DNA from: Desulfobulbaceae bacterium DB1
Lineage (GTDB): Bacteria; Desulfobacterota; Desulfobulbia; Desulfobulbales; SURF-16
Length of the DNA: 64,000 nt
Assembly (NCBI GenBank): GCA_001914235.1
Contig: MQUF01000001.1
Coordinates: forward strand, 1 to 64,000
Reading direction: 5' to 3'
Below are positions 55,603 to 64,000 of this stretch, in pieces. A program made the position numbers and the translations under genes. The notes beneath the pieces are model-generated. The model searched no databases and had not been told where the DNA came from. It saw only the letters and a program-made list of their open reading frames with translations. Positions within the stretch are counted from its first letter, which is position 1. Each line of letters starts with the position of its first letter.

Positions 55603-56475
55603 TCAGGCCTTGTCGATATCCCGGTGGGTAATAAAAAGTTTGACGTCCTGCCGCAAAAGCAATTCTTTAACTTTTTCCGTCACCGCAACTGAGCGGTGTT
55701 TGCCGCCGGTACAGCCGATGGCGATGGTGAGCTGGGTTTTGCCCCCCTTTATATATTCGGGGATGAGGAAGGCCAGCAGCGGTTGCAGCAGGGAAAAAAA
55801 ACGGCTGCTTGTCTCGTTTTGCAGGACGAAATCCGCGACTTCCTGCTCCAGGCCGGTATGGGGCTTCAGTTCAGGCACCCAATAGGGATTGGGAAGAAAG
55901 CGAACGTCCCAGAGGAGTTCCGTTTCCGAGGGCGGGCCGCCATGCTTGAACCCGAAAGAGATGAGATTGACCGCCAGGCGCTGGTTTGAGTCACCGCCGG
56001 CATAAAGGCTGCGCAGCTGTCGTGCCAGGTCGGTCGGTGTCAGGGAGGTGGTGTCGATAACCCGGGTTGCCAGTTTTTGCAGTTCAGACAGCCGTTCTTT
56101 TTCTCGGCTGATCGCTTCCCTGATGGTGCAGTCGGTCGCCAGGGGGTGCTGGCGTCTGAGCTGATTGAATCTGCGCAAAAGCGCGTCCTCGGCGGAGTCG
56201 AGGAAAAGGATGTCAAGCTCGATGGTGTTTTTGAGGTGCGAGACAACCGGTGCAAATGAGGAGAAGAAGGCCGGATCCCGGCAGTCCATGACCAGGGCGA
56301 GTTTTTTGTGCGGCAGTTTTCCGGCGGCGGTCTGGGTCAGCAGTGGCTCGAGAAGAAAAACCGGCAGATTGTCAATGGCGTAAAAGCCCATGTCCTCAAG
56401 GGCGTTTGAGGCGGTACTTTTCCCGGCCCCGGCAAGACCGGTGATGATGATGACCTGCAGCTTATCGGAATTCAC
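55603..56475 (-). CDS. rapZ: RapZ, RNase adapter / nucleotide-binding protein
   Basis: The roughly 290-residue protein has an N-terminal P-loop GLAGAGKSTASNALED (about 12-27), IDNLPVFLL, DCRDPAFF, and the conserved C-terminal domain with GFKHGGPPSETELLWDVRFLPNPYW and IGCTGGKHRSVAVTEKV. In enterobacteria RapZ controls amino-sugar synthesis via small RNAs. I favour the GTG at 56475 because homologues begin just before the P-loop; an ATG at 56520 would overlap ptsN more. Neither has a clear ribosome site. Confidence 0.92.
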   Translation of the reverse strand: MNSDKLQVIIITGLAGAGKSTASNALEDMGFYAIDNLPVFLLEPLLTQTAAGKLPHKKLALVMDCRDPAFFSSFAPVVSHLKNTIELDILFLDSAEDALLRRFNQLRRQHPLATDCTIREAISREKERLSELQKLATRVIDTTSLTPTDLARQLRSLYAGGDSNQRLAVNLISFGFKHGGPPSETELLWDVRFLPNPYWVPELKPHTGLEQEVADFVLQNETSSRFFSLLQPLLAFLIPEYIKGGKTQLTIAIGCTGGKHRSVAVTEKVKELLLRQDVKLFITHRDIDKA

Positions 56476-56920
56476 GGGCGGATGCGAAAATTTGTGCAAT
56501 TTCTTCGCTGGTTTCAGCATGAAGCAGTTGCGAGCGGATATGTGAGCTTTTTAAAAAACGAGCCAGCATGGCCAGGGTTTTCAGGTAAGGGCCGGAGGAT
56601 TCCGCCGGGGCGAGCAGCATGAAAAAAAGGTGGACCGGCTTGTTGTCGACGGCGGCAAAGGGGATGCCCCTGATGCTGCGGCCGAATAAAATTTCGATCC
56701 GTTCAAGTTTTTCAATTTTGCCGTGCGGGATCGCCACCCCTTCACCGAAGGCGGTTGAACCGATCTGTTCCCGTTCCGATAAAACAGCAAAGATGTCTTC
56801 CTCCGTGCCGCAGGATGGGCAGGCTGCATGCATCAGCGACGCGAGTTCCTGCAGGACATCCTTTTTGCCGGTAGCCTGCAGGGATGATGCTATTCTGTCT
56901 GCGGTCAGAGTGTGGAGCAC
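56462..56920 (-). CDS. ptsN: PtsN, nitrogen-PTS enzyme IIA
   Basis: The 152-residue protein is an EIIA of the nitrogen-related phosphotransferase system. The phosphorylated histidine is in GSTAFGEGVAIPHGKIEKLERI (about residue 66), and the later LFFMLLAPAESSGPYLKTLAMLARFL is typical. It overlaps the start of rapZ and follows rpoN, the classical neighbourhood, though the ribosome-hibernation gene hpf that often lies between rpoN and ptsN is missing here. Confidence 0.93.
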   Translation of the reverse strand: MLHTLTADRIASSLQATGKKDVLQELASLMHAACPSCGTEEDIFAVLSEREQIGSTAFGEGVAIPHGKIEKLERIEILFGRSIRGIPFAAVDNKPVHLFFMLLAPAESSGPYLKTLAMLARFLKSSHIRSQLLHAETSEEIAQIFASAREFR

Positions 56921-56934
56921 GGTGGAGGGCCGTT

Positions 56935-58410
56935 TTAGTTCATTTTTGGGCGTTTTCGGAATTTGGAGGAAAGAATACCGAGCTGCTCCCGATATTTTGC
57001 CACTGTCCGTCGGGCGAGCTGGATGTCATCTTTCTGGAAAATTTCCGAAATAGCGAGATCGCTCATGGGTTTATCCGGCTTTTCCGTGGAGATAATCTGG
57101 CGGATACGTTCCTTGATGCTTTCCGAGGAAAGGGCGTCGCCGCCGTCTTTGCGTTCAATGGAGGAGGTGAAAAAGTATTTCAGTTCAAATGTCCCCTGGG
57201 GCGTATGAACGTATTTGTTGGTGGTGACCCGACTGATGGTGGATTCATGCATCTCTATGTCTTCCGCCACATCGCGGAGAACAAGGGGTTTGAGATAGGC
57301 AACGCCTTTTTCAAAGAAATCGTACTGGAATTTCAGGATGCTCTCCACCACCTTGTATATGGTGCGCTGGCGCTGGTGGATGCTTTTGATCAGCCAGGCT
57401 GCGGATTTCAGTTTTTCCTGGATATAATCCTTGGTGGCATCCTGTTGCCCCTTCTTTTCCTTGAGGATTTCCTTGTAATAGCTGCTGATTTTCAGCCGGG
57501 GAAGTCCTTCGTCATTTAATATGATGACATATTCGTCATCCACTTTCTGAATAAAGACATCCGGCAGGATGTAATGAGGTGATTCGTCCGAGTAAACCCG
57601 GCCCGGATGCGGGTCCAGGCCGACAATGATTTTTACGGCGCTGATCACGTCATTTATGGAATGCCTGGTTGCCTTGCTGATGGCGCTGTAATTTTTTGTT
57701 TCCAGAAAGTGGAGATGGTCCTGGACGATTTTTGTCGGCAGGGAATCGGCCAGGTTAAGGCGTGTAAGCTGCAGGAGCAGGGATTCCTTGACATTGCGGG
57801 CGCCGACTCCGGAAGGGTCCATGTCCTGGATTTGGGCAACCATTTTTTCAGCCATGGCCGCATCGCAGCCGGTGGCTTCCATGATCTCCTCGTTCGTGAC
57901 CTTGAGGAATCCGTCCTGGTCGAGATTGCCCAGCACATACATACCGACTTCTTTTTCTTCTTCCGTGATGTCGGAAAGATTGAGCTGCCAGCTCAGGTGG
58001 CTGTGCAGGTCGGGCTTCTGGGTGAGGATGTCAAAACGGGAAGGCTGCTCTTCGCCGGGGCTTTCCCGCGGTTTGTAAGCGCCGCCGCTTTCGTATTCAT
58101 TGAAGTAATCGGACCAGTCTATTTCGCCCAGGGTGGAAGGATTTTCTCCGATGTTGACCTCGGTTGTCCTTTCAGTCAGGGCGCCGATGTTGACCTCGGG
58201 CGCTGTCTCCATTCCCTGGCCGGATTCACCTTCCGGCATGTTGCCGGGGAGTTCCTCTTCCAACAGGGGATTTTGTTCAATCTCGTGCTGGATGGTATCC
58301 ACCAGTTCCAGGCGGGAAAGTTGAAGCAACTTGATTGCCTGCTGCAGCTGGGGAGTCATCACCAGTTGCTGAGTCAGTTTAAGATGCTGCTTTAATTCAA
58401 GAAATGACAT
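56935..58410 (-). CDS. rpoN: RpoN, RNA polymerase sigma54
   Basis: The 491-residue factor has the Gln/Leu-rich activator-contact region I (LKQHLKLTQQLVMTPQLQQAIKLLQLSRLEL, about 6-36), an acidic region II, the core-binding part and the C-terminal RpoN box ARRTVAKYREQLGIL, which recognises the -24 element. It serves the nifH, nifE and glnK promoters of this window together with NifA. ATG 58410 is preferred to an in-frame TTG 14 codons earlier because region I starts directly after it. Confidence 0.96.
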   Translation of the reverse strand: MSFLELKQHLKLTQQLVMTPQLQQAIKLLQLSRLELVDTIQHEIEQNPLLEEELPGNMPEGESGQGMETAPEVNIGALTERTTEVNIGENPSTLGEIDWSDYFNEYESGGAYKPRESPGEEQPSRFDILTQKPDLHSHLSWQLNLSDITEEEKEVGMYVLGNLDQDGFLKVTNEEIMEATGCDAAMAEKMVAQIQDMDPSGVGARNVKESLLLQLTRLNLADSLPTKIVQDHLHFLETKNYSAISKATRHSINDVISAVKIIVGLDPHPGRVYSDESPHYILPDVFIQKVDDEYVIILNDEGLPRLKISSYYKEILKEKKGQQDATKDYIQEKLKSAAWLIKSIHQRQRTIYKVVESILKFQYDFFEKGVAYLKPLVLRDVAEDIEMHESTISRVTTNKYVHTPQGTFELKYFFTSSIERKDGGDALSSESIKERIRQIISTEKPDKPMSDLAISEIFQKDDIQLARRTVAKYREQLGILSSKFRKRPKMN

Positions 58411-58510
58411 TTTTTGAATTTGTTCCCGATGTTGTATTTCGTGGCTGCCCAAGGCCGCCGCTCAAAATGAAGTTGCTTTCTCTCTGCGATGAGACTCTCT
58501 TCTTTTTCTA

Positions 58511-59233
58511 TCACATTACAAAGTTCCGGCCAAGGTACATTCGCCGCGCCTCTTCGCAATTAACGATTTCTTCAGCGGCGCCGCTGGTCAATGTCCGCCC
58601 GTTGCTCACTATATAAGCGAAATCACAGACGGCAAGCGTTTCACGCACATTGTGGTCGGAGATCAGCACTCCCAGCCCTTTTTCCTTCAATTCCCTGATG
58701 ATCACCTGCAGGTCCGCCACCGACAGGGGATCGATGCCGGCAAAGGGTTCATCAAGCAGGATAAAACGTGGATTCGTCGCCAGTGCCCGCATGATTTCCA
58801 CCCGGCGGCGTTCTCCCCCGGACAGGCTGTGACCTCTGTTTTTGGCCAGATAGCCGATTTTCAGTTCTTCCATCAGTCGGCTGATGCGCTGTTTTATTTC
58901 CTGGCGCGGTATGCCGAGCGGCTCCAGGATAATGCGGACATTTTCCTCCACCGTCAGCTTCTTGAAAATTGACGGTTCCTGGGCCAGATAGGAAATGCCG
59001 TTGAGCGCCCTTTTGTGAATGGGGAGTGTTGTTATGTCCTTGCCGTCCAGCAAAATTCGGCCGGAGTCAGGCCGGATAAAGCCGGCAATGGTGTAAAACG
59101 AGGTGGTTTTCCCCGCTCCGTTCGGGCCCAGCATGCCGATCACCCTGCCGGTATCCACCTGCAGGCAGATGCCGTCGACCACCTTTCGCTTCCGGTAGGT
59201 TTTCACGATGTCCCGCGCTTCGAGAGTCGACAT
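58511..59233 (-). CDS. lptB: LptB, lipopolysaccharide export ATPase
   Basis: The 240-residue ABC ATPase has Walker A GPNGAGKTTSF (about 37-47), the signature LSGGERRRVEIMRAL (about 136-150), Walker B FILLDEPFAGIDP and the switch His in ISDHNV. It powers LPS extraction with LptFG and delivers it toward LptA. The ATG overlaps the lptA stop (GTGATG; TGA at 59233-59235), so translation is coupled. Order lptA-lptB-rpoN is widespread in Gram-negative bacteria. Confidence 0.95.
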   Translation of the reverse strand: MSTLEARDIVKTYRKRKVVDGICLQVDTGRVIGMLGPNGAGKTTSFYTIAGFIRPDSGRILLDGKDITTLPIHKRALNGISYLAQEPSIFKKLTVEENVRIILEPLGIPRQEIKQRISRLMEELKIGYLAKNRGHSLSGGERRRVEIMRALATNPRFILLDEPFAGIDPLSVADLQVIIRELKEKGLGVLISDHNVRETLAVCDFAYIVSNGRTLTSGAAEEIVNCEEARRMYLGRNFVM

Positions 59234-59763
59234 CACTTCTTTTCATCCGGGTAAAAAAACGCCTTCACCCGGCCGCCGCCTTCTTTGGCCGGTTCAATAA
59301 CCGTTGTCTCCGTATTGAGATCAAGAAGAATTTTCTCGCCGGTGACCAGGTTGTTGTCCTGCCAGACTTTGGTGTTGCCGGTCAACAGCACCTTGCGTTC
59401 CTCGGCAAAGAATTCCATCTGGTCGCCGGTGGCCACCAGGCCTTCCTGGACAATTTTGACATTGCCCTTGGCAAAGAGCTTTTTGATTTGCTGGGAGCCG
59501 GTCTTTTCTTTACCGGTTTTGCCGTCGCCGGACTGGGTCTCATGGTGGACGGTCATTTCATCGGAATAGATGATCAGGTCGCCCTGTTTAGCCTCCACGT
59601 CGCCGGTGAAGATGATGGCGTTTTCCTGCTGTTTGGAAACCATGCGGTCCGCCTCGACATGAATCGGGGCCTTGGAGTCCAGGTTGTCCGCGCCGGTGAC
59701 GATTGACGGAGGCAGCAGGAAAAGGGCGGCGGTGAAAAGAAGGAATATTTTGTGCATTGGCAT
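59233..59763 (-). CDS. lptA: LptA, periplasmic LPS transport protein
   Basis: The 176-residue protein has a signal peptide (MPMHKIFLLFTAALFLLPPS..., cleavage near TGA, residue 24) and an OstA/LptA jellyroll: PIHVEADRMVSKQQENAIIFTGDVEAKQGDLIIYSD, KKLFAKGNVKIVQEG and LTGNTKVWQDNNLVTG. It forms the bridge for LPS across the periplasm. Two close ATG codons (59763, 59757) are possible and neither has a strong ribosome site. The lptC gene usual upstream is not in this window. Confidence 0.9.
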   Translation of the reverse strand: MPMHKIFLLFTAALFLLPPSIVTGADNLDSKAPIHVEADRMVSKQQENAIIFTGDVEAKQGDLIIYSDEMTVHHETQSGDGKTGKEKTGSQQIKKLFAKGNVKIVQEGLVATGDQMEFFAEERKVLLTGNTKVWQDNNLVTGEKILLDLNTETTVIEPAKEGGGRVKAFFYPDEKK

Positions 59764-60071
59764 GAAAAGATTTATCGCGGCTGCCTGCTGTTCGTCAATA
59801 TGTCTGCGGATGCAAGGGGAAAGTGCTTTGCGCGGCAAAGCACCGCGTGGCATCCCTCCGGTGATTTTGCTATGTCGGTTTTTGTGGTCATGCGTTTGTT
59901 CATGCCCGAATAATAATGGTTGAAATGAAGAATGTAAAGAAAGGAAAACTTCAAGGCGCTGAAATTGCAAATATCTGCTTGTTTGCGTTCTTTTCCTTTG
60001 CTTCGCGGGAATCTTTGCGGTAAACAAATTCATTTGTCATTCCCTCTAACCCCAGCAGGATGATTTCGTTT
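59764..60071. other. lptA-argB divergent region with hairpin
   Basis: About 300 bases without a supported gene. GTGCTTTGC (59823-59831) and its complement GCAAAGCAC (59835-59843) form a 9-bp stem with a three-base loop, with no T-run. Promoters for both directions should be here but I could not place them firmly. Confidence 0.5.
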
Positions 60072-60953
60072 ATGGAAAAAGGAATAGAAAAAGCGGAAAT
60101 TCTTATCGAGTCACTTCCTTATATCAAGGAATTTTATGGAAAGACCATTGTCATCAAGTATGGCGGCCATGCCATGGTGGATGAGGAGCTGAAAAAGAAT
60201 TTCGCCCTTGACATTATTTTGATGAAATATATCGGTATCAACCCGGTGGTGGTGCACGGCGGCGGGCCGCAGATCAACATGTTTCTCAAGAAGATGAATA
60301 TCCAGTCGAGCTACGTTCAGGGCATGCGGGTCACCGACGGCGAGACCATGGATGTGGTGGAGATGGTGCTGGTGGGCAAGGTCAACAAGGAGATCGTCGG
60401 TCTTATCAATTTTCACGGGGGCAAGGCCATCGGCCTGTCCGGCCGTGACGGCGATCTGGTCAAGGCGAAAAAGATGACCATCATGAAAAGCCAGGCGGAA
60501 AATGCCCCGCCGGAACTGATCGATCTCGGCCGGGTGGGGGCCGTCACCCAGGTCAATCCCGAGGTGTTGATCGCCCTTGACCGGGAGGATTTTATTCCGG
60601 TTATTGCTCCGGTCGGCGTGGGCGAGGACGGCTGTTCCTATAATATCAACGCCGACCTGGTGGCCGGCGCGGTGGCCTCCCGGCTGCGGGCGGAAAAGCT
60701 CATCCTGCTCACCGATGTCGAGGGCGTGCTGGATGAGGAGGGCAAGCTGGTTGCCTCGATGAGCAGCGGCGAGGCGGATCAGATGATCTCCTCCGGAGTG
60801 GCGGCGGGCGGCATGATTCCCAAAATCAAATGCTGTCAGGATGCCCTGGCCAACGGCGTGGGCAAGGCCCATATCATTGACGGCCGCCTGAAACACGCAA
60901 TTTTGCTTGAGATGTTCACCCGCGAGGGAATCGGTACCGAGATCGTACGCTAG
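60072..60953 (+). CDS. argB: ArgB, acetylglutamate kinase
   Basis: The 293-residue enzyme phosphorylates N-acetylglutamate, the second step of arginine synthesis. Family motifs are [10 protein letters not shown] (about 27-36), [14 protein letters not shown] (about 62-75), ISGRDG-like [13 protein letters not shown] and the C-terminal [30 protein letters not shown] and [14 protein letters not shown]. The ATG at 60072 aligns with the family start; the one at 60060 lies too close to AGGA. PII proteins regulate ArgB in some phyla. It is first in argB-argD-argF-argG. Confidence 0.95.
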   Translation: MEKGIEKAEILIESLPYIKEFYGKTIVIKYGGHAMVDEELKKNFALDIILMKYIGINPVVVHGGGPQINMFLKKMNIQSSYVQGMRVTDGETMDVVEMVLVGKVNKEIVGLINFHGGKAIGLSGRDGDLVKAKKMTIMKSQAENAPPELIDLGRVGAVTQVNPEVLIALDREDFIPVIAPVGVGEDGCSYNINADLVAGAVASRLRAEKLILLTDVEGVLDEEGKLVASMSSGEADQMISSGVAAGGMIPKIKCCQDALANGVGKAHIIDGRLKHAILLEMFTREGIGTEIVR

Positions 60954-60964
60954 AGGATGACGGC

Positions 60965-62152
60965 ATGAAAAGTATTATGGAAAAAAGCGACAGCCTTTTT
61001 ATGAATACCTACGGGCGCTTTCCCGCTGTGATGGTGGAAGGCAGGGGGTACCTGCTGAAAGACGAAAGCGGCAGGGAGTATCTGGATTTTTTGTCCGGCA
61101 TCGCGGTGTGCGGTCTGGGCCATTGCCACCCTGACGTGACGGCGGCCATTGTTGCCCAGGCCGGAAAACTGGTGCATGTCTCCAACCTCTTTTATACCGC
61201 GCCGCAGACGGAACTGGCCGAACTGCTGGTGGCAAACAGCTTTGCCGACCGGATTTTCCTGGCCAACAGCGGGGCCGAGGTGAATGAGGCGGCGATCAAG
61301 CTGGCGCGAAAGCATGGCGGCCCCGGTCGTTATGAGATCATTTCGCTGCAGGGCTCCTTTCACGGCCGGACCCTGGCCACGGTTGCCGCCACCGGTCAGG
61401 AAAAATTTCACAAGGGTTTCGAGCCGCTGCCCGAGGGATTTGTCCATGCCCCCTTTGGGGATCTCGCTGCCCTGGAGAAGATGATTTCTCCCAAAACCTG
61501 CGGCATCCTCTGTGAACCGCTGCAGGGAGAGGGCGGGGTGCGACCGCTGCCGAAAGAATATCTGCGGGGCATCAGAACGCTGTGCGACAAGCACAACCTT
61601 GTCCTTCTGTTTGATGAAGTGCAGGTGGGCATGGGCAGAACCGGCACTCTTTTTGCCTATGAACAGTTCGGCGTTGAGCCGGACATCATGACCCTGGCCA
61701 AGGCCCTGGGCAACGGACTGCCCATCGGCGCCATGCTGGCCCGGGAAGAGGTGGCCGCCTCATTTTCGCCCGGCGACCATGCCTCCACTTTCGGCGGCAA
61801 TCCCGTGGCCTGCGCGGCGGCGGTGGCGGTGCTGAAAATTATGCTGGCTGAGGGGTTTCTCGCCGCTGTCGGGAAAAAGGGCGAATACCTGCAAGGCCGC
61901 CTGCGGACATTGGTTGATGAGTTTCCCGGGCTGGCGAGCGAGGTGCGGGGACTTGGCCTGATTCAGGGCCTGGTGCTGACCGAAAAGGGCGCATCGCTGG
62001 GGGCTGAAATAGTGAAAAGGCTGTTTGATAAGGGTGTGCTGGCCAATTTTGCCGGTGGAGTTGCCCTGCGTTTTATTCCGCCGCTGATTGTCGATGAGGC
62101 TGGGGTGGAGAGCATGGTCAGTCGGCTGCGGGAAGTTCTGGCCGGCTTCTGA
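60965..62152 (+). CDS. argD: ArgD, acetylornithine aminotransferase
   Basis: The 395-residue PLP enzyme converts N-acetylglutamate semialdehyde to N-acetylornithine. It has GVAVCGLGH-like SGIAVCGLGHCHP (about 39-51), ANSGAEVNEAAIKLARK, the PLP-binding FDEVQVGMGRTGTLFAYE (about 216-233), and the Schiff-base lysine in TLAKALGNGLPIGA (about 243-256). It starts 11 bases after argB with GAGG upstream. The same fold also covers ornithine and succinyl-ornithine aminotransferases; context decides for ArgD. Confidence 0.95.
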   Translation: MKSIMEKSDSLFMNTYGRFPAVMVEGRGYLLKDESGREYLDFLSGIAVCGLGHCHPDVTAAIVAQAGKLVHVSNLFYTAPQTELAELLVANSFADRIFLANSGAEVNEAAIKLARKHGGPGRYEIISLQGSFHGRTLATVAATGQEKFHKGFEPLPEGFVHAPFGDLAALEKMISPKTCGILCEPLQGEGGVRPLPKEYLRGIRTLCDKHNLVLLFDEVQVGMGRTGTLFAYEQFGVEPDIMTLAKALGNGLPIGAMLAREEVAASFSPGDHASTFGGNPVACAAAVAVLKIMLAEGFLAAVGKKGEYLQGRLRTLVDEFPGLASEVRGLGLIQGLVLTEKGASLGAEIVKRLFDKGVLANFAGGVALRFIPPLIVDEAGVESMVSRLREVLAGF

Positions 62153-62219
62153 AAGCGGAAAAAAAACTTCCCAAAGATGTTGTTTTTTTGTATTTGTTAC
62201 TGTTTGGTTCTTTTATAAA

Positions 62220-62325
62220 GCCTCGGGGAAAGAGGCCGAAGCAACTCGACAACCAGCAAACGAGCCTTTGAGCCCACAGAGTCGACAGAGCACCAGGTGT
62301 GTCTCTCCGGCAAACCTGTGGGCTC
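62220..62325 (+). ncRNA. Structured leader upstream of argF, unknown class
   Basis: Between argD and argF the RNA can form a GCCTC/GAGGC hairpin (62220-62236) and a 10-bp stem GAGCCCACAG / CTGTGGGCTC (62270-62279 with 62316-62325) that encloses a smaller stem. It ends about 28 bases before the argF start. I do not recognise a known riboswitch. Confidence 0.45.
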
Positions 62326-62353
62326 TCTGGTTCATATAATGAGCGTGAGATTC

Positions 62354-63274
62354 ATGGCAAAGCATCTTCTGAGCTTAGGTGATTTCGATAAGGAACAACT
62401 CTACTCCTACATAAAGCGGGCGTTGAAGCTGAAAGAGGAGTCCCGACAGGGCATCGGCCACAGCCGGCTTGCCGGCAAGGTTATCGGCATGATTTTCGAA
62501 AAACCCTCGACCCGCACCCGGGTATCATTCGAGTCGGCCATGTACGGCCTGGGCGGCCAGGTCATTTATCTCTCCGGCCGTGACACCCAGCTGGCCCGCA
62601 ATGAGCCGTTGAAAGACATGGCCCGCGTCATGTCTCGTTATGTGCACTGCATTGTGGTGCGCACCTTCGGCCAGGAGGTGGTGGAGGAGCTGGGCCGCTA
62701 TGCCGCGGTGCCGGTGATTAACGCCTTGACCGATCTTTTCCATCCCTGCCAGATTTTAAGCGATATCATGACGGTGGAAGAGGTGAAAGGCGAGATCAGC
62801 GGGCTGAAAATAGCCTGGGTCGGTGACGGCAACAATATGGCCAACAGTTGGATTCAGGCGGCCGGGCGCATGGGATTTGAGCTGACGCTGGCCTGTCCGG
62901 CAGGCTATGACCCTGATCCGGCTGTCCTCGCCGCCGCGGTGCGGGGAGCGAAAAAACCCATTGTCGTGGTGCGCGATCCCTTTGAGGCGGTGCGGGATGC
63001 CGACATCATCAACTGCGATGTGTGGGCCAGCATGGGCCAGGAGGAAGAGCAGAATGAACGCATTGCCGTTTTTCAGCCCTACCAGGTGAACGGCAAACTG
63101 TTGGCCGCCGCCAAACCGGACGCCACGGTGCTGCACTGCCTGCCCGCGCATCGCGGTGAAGAAATCACCGACGAGGTGCTGGAGGGACCCCAGTGCTGCG
63201 CTTTCGACCAGGCGGAAAACAAGATGCACATTCACAAGGCGATTCTGGAACAACATATCCTGGCAGCAGGTTAA
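62354..63274 (+). CDS. argF: ArgF, ornithine carbamoyltransferase
   Basis: The 306-residue enzyme makes citrulline from ornithine and carbamoyl phosphate. Motifs are the carbamoyl-phosphate site FEKPSTRTRVSFE (about 48-60), HPCQILSDIMTV (about 131-142), the ornithine-side DGNNMANSW (about 156-164), DVWASMGQE and HCLPAHRGEEI with the catalytic Cys (about 260). The ATG at 62354 matches the family N-terminus (MAKHLLSLGDF); the ATG at 62339 is an alternative. A structured leader precedes it. Confidence 0.95.
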   Translation: MAKHLLSLGDFDKEQLYSYIKRALKLKEESRQGIGHSRLAGKVIGMIFEKPSTRTRVSFESAMYGLGGQVIYLSGRDTQLARNEPLKDMARVMSRYVHCIVVRTFGQEVVEELGRYAAVPVINALTDLFHPCQILSDIMTVEEVKGEISGLKIAWVGDGNNMANSWIQAAGRMGFELTLACPAGYDPDPAVLAAAVRGAKKPIVVVRDPFEAVRDADIINCDVWASMGQEEEQNERIAVFQPYQVNGKLLAAAKPDATVLHCLPAHRGEEITDEVLEGPQCCAFDQAENKMHIHKAILEQHILAAG

Positions 63275-63379
63275 GGGCTGTTACGAAACAATCATTTCCT
63301 TTCATTTCGTTACGGCACCCTTGCCGTTAACAGCATTGCTGGGTTCTCGTTTTTTTTGCACGGCGTAAAGGAGCTTTTT

Positions 63380-64000
63380 ATGGCAGGTGAGGTTAAAAAA
63401 ATAGTGCTGGCCTACTCCGGTGGTCTTGACACCTCGGTAATCCTCAAATGGCTGAAGGAGGAGTATCAGTGTCCGGTGGTGGCCTATGCCGCTGACATCG
63501 GTCAGGAAGAAGACTGGGACAAGGTGCGGGCCAAGGGGTTGGCAACCGGCGCGGAAAAGGTGATTGTTTCCGACCTGAAGGAAGAATTTGTCCGGGATTA
63601 TGTCTTTCCCGCCTTCCGGGCCAATGCCATTTACGAGGGCTCCTATCTGCTTGGCACCTCGCTGGCGCGGCCGGTGATCGCGAAAGAACAGGTGCGGATT
63701 GCCCTGGAAGAGGGCGCCGATGCGGTGAGCCATGGCGCCACCGGCAAGGGCAACGATCAGGTTCGTTTTGAAATGGCCTATCTGGGGCTGGCTCCGAAAC
63801 TCTCCATCATTGCCCCCTGGCGCATCTGGAAGCTCAATTCCCGCACCAAGCTCATGGCCTACGCGGAAAAACACGGCATTCCCATCCCGGTGACCAAGGA
63901 AAAACCATACAGTTCCGACGAAAACCTCCTGCATATCAGCTTTGAGGGCGGCATTCTCGAGGATCCCTGGAACGAGCCGGAAGAGTCCATGTTCAAACTG
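63380..64000 (+). CDS. argG: ArgG, argininosuccinate synthase, 3' end beyond window
   Basis: The first 207 codons are present: [25 protein letters not shown] with the ATP pyrophosphatase loop SGGLDTS (about 13-19), [45 protein letters not shown] and [17 protein letters not shown]. The enzyme joins citrulline and aspartate. AAAGGAG lies seven bases before the ATG. The gene runs off the window end with the frame open. Confidence 0.96.
   Translation, partial: MAGEVKKIVLAYSGGLDTSVILKWLKEEYQCPVVAYAADIGQEEDWDKVRAKGLATGAEKVIVSDLKEEFVRDYVFPAFRANAIYEGSYLLGTSLARPVIAKEQVRIALEEGADAVSHGATGKGNDQVRFEMAYLGLAPKLSIIAPWRIWKLNSRTKLMAYAEKHGIPIPVTKEKPYSSDENLLHISFEGGILEDPWNEPEESMFKL

Noticed and set aside
62220-62325. 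Assignment of the argF leader to a SAM or glutamine riboswitch
   Set aside because: Neither the conserved core bases nor the stem order of those classes could be matched.

Overview
The window looks like a chromosomal segment of an anaerobic, nitrogen-fixing bacterium, most likely a member of Desulfobacterota (Desulfobulbales-like). This is inferred from the compact nifH-nifI1-nifI2-nifD-nifK order, an NrpR-type repressor, sigma54-driven nitrogen genes, the insert-bearing NifD and short NifK, and the lpt-rpoN-ptsN-rapZ and argBDFG blocks. I could not run a taxonomic search.

Layout. (1) 1-1680: an IS91-like element with a frameshifted tyrosine recombinase. (2) 1897-6972, minus strand: nifE-nifN-nifB-nifX-like-HEPN-like operon behind a near-perfect sigma54 promoter and a NifA site. 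(3) 7197-7925: a P-loop kinase gene whose 3' end is repeated at 29233-29398. The two copies bracket about 21.4 kb of foreign DNA. (4) 7881-29232: a defence island. It holds an intact IS256-family element, a Type III-like Res endonuclease, a BRO protein, a four-helix-bundle protein, a methylase split by a DDE insertion sequence with a 10-bp target duplication, a Gabija-like gajA/gajB pair, gene debris, then a PHP-AAA ATPase, an AlbA/Schlafen-type protein and a RelE-UvrD fusion. (5) 29422-36258: nrpR diverging from gdhA, a degenerate KaiC/PEP-synthase-like protein and a stand-alone class II glutamine amidotransferase. Palindromic candidate operators lie between nrpR and gdhA. (6) 36277-43401, minus strand: nifH-nifI1-nifI2-nifD-nifK, then a NifB paralogue that has lost radical-SAM cysteines, a 2Fe-2S ferredoxin, a GNAT enzyme and a Nif11 small protein. 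(7) 43972-52161: nifA, nifV, three uncharacterised genes, a porin, amtB and glnK. (8) 52524-59763: a polyferredoxin membrane protein, an FG-GAP/VCBS protein, rapZ, ptsN, rpoN, lptB, lptA. (9) 60072-64000: argB, argD, argF, argG (cut by the window end).

The parts form a nitrogen regulon. RpoN and NifA act at TGGCAC-N5-TTGC promoters with TGT-N10-ACA activator sites. NifI1/NifI2 control nitrogenase after translation, GlnK/AmtB sense and import ammonium, and NrpR probably controls GDH-linked assimilation. nifB/E/N/V supply the cofactor and homocitrate. Short 8-bp tandem repeats sit in at least four nif intergenic gaps and even supply the NifE C-terminus.

The most promising undescribed items are the defence island with its 166-bp flanking gene-end duplication, its PHP-AAA / AlbA / RelE-UvrD trio, and the NifB-like protein without a complete radical-SAM cluster motif. 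Functional names are family assignments by motif recognition.
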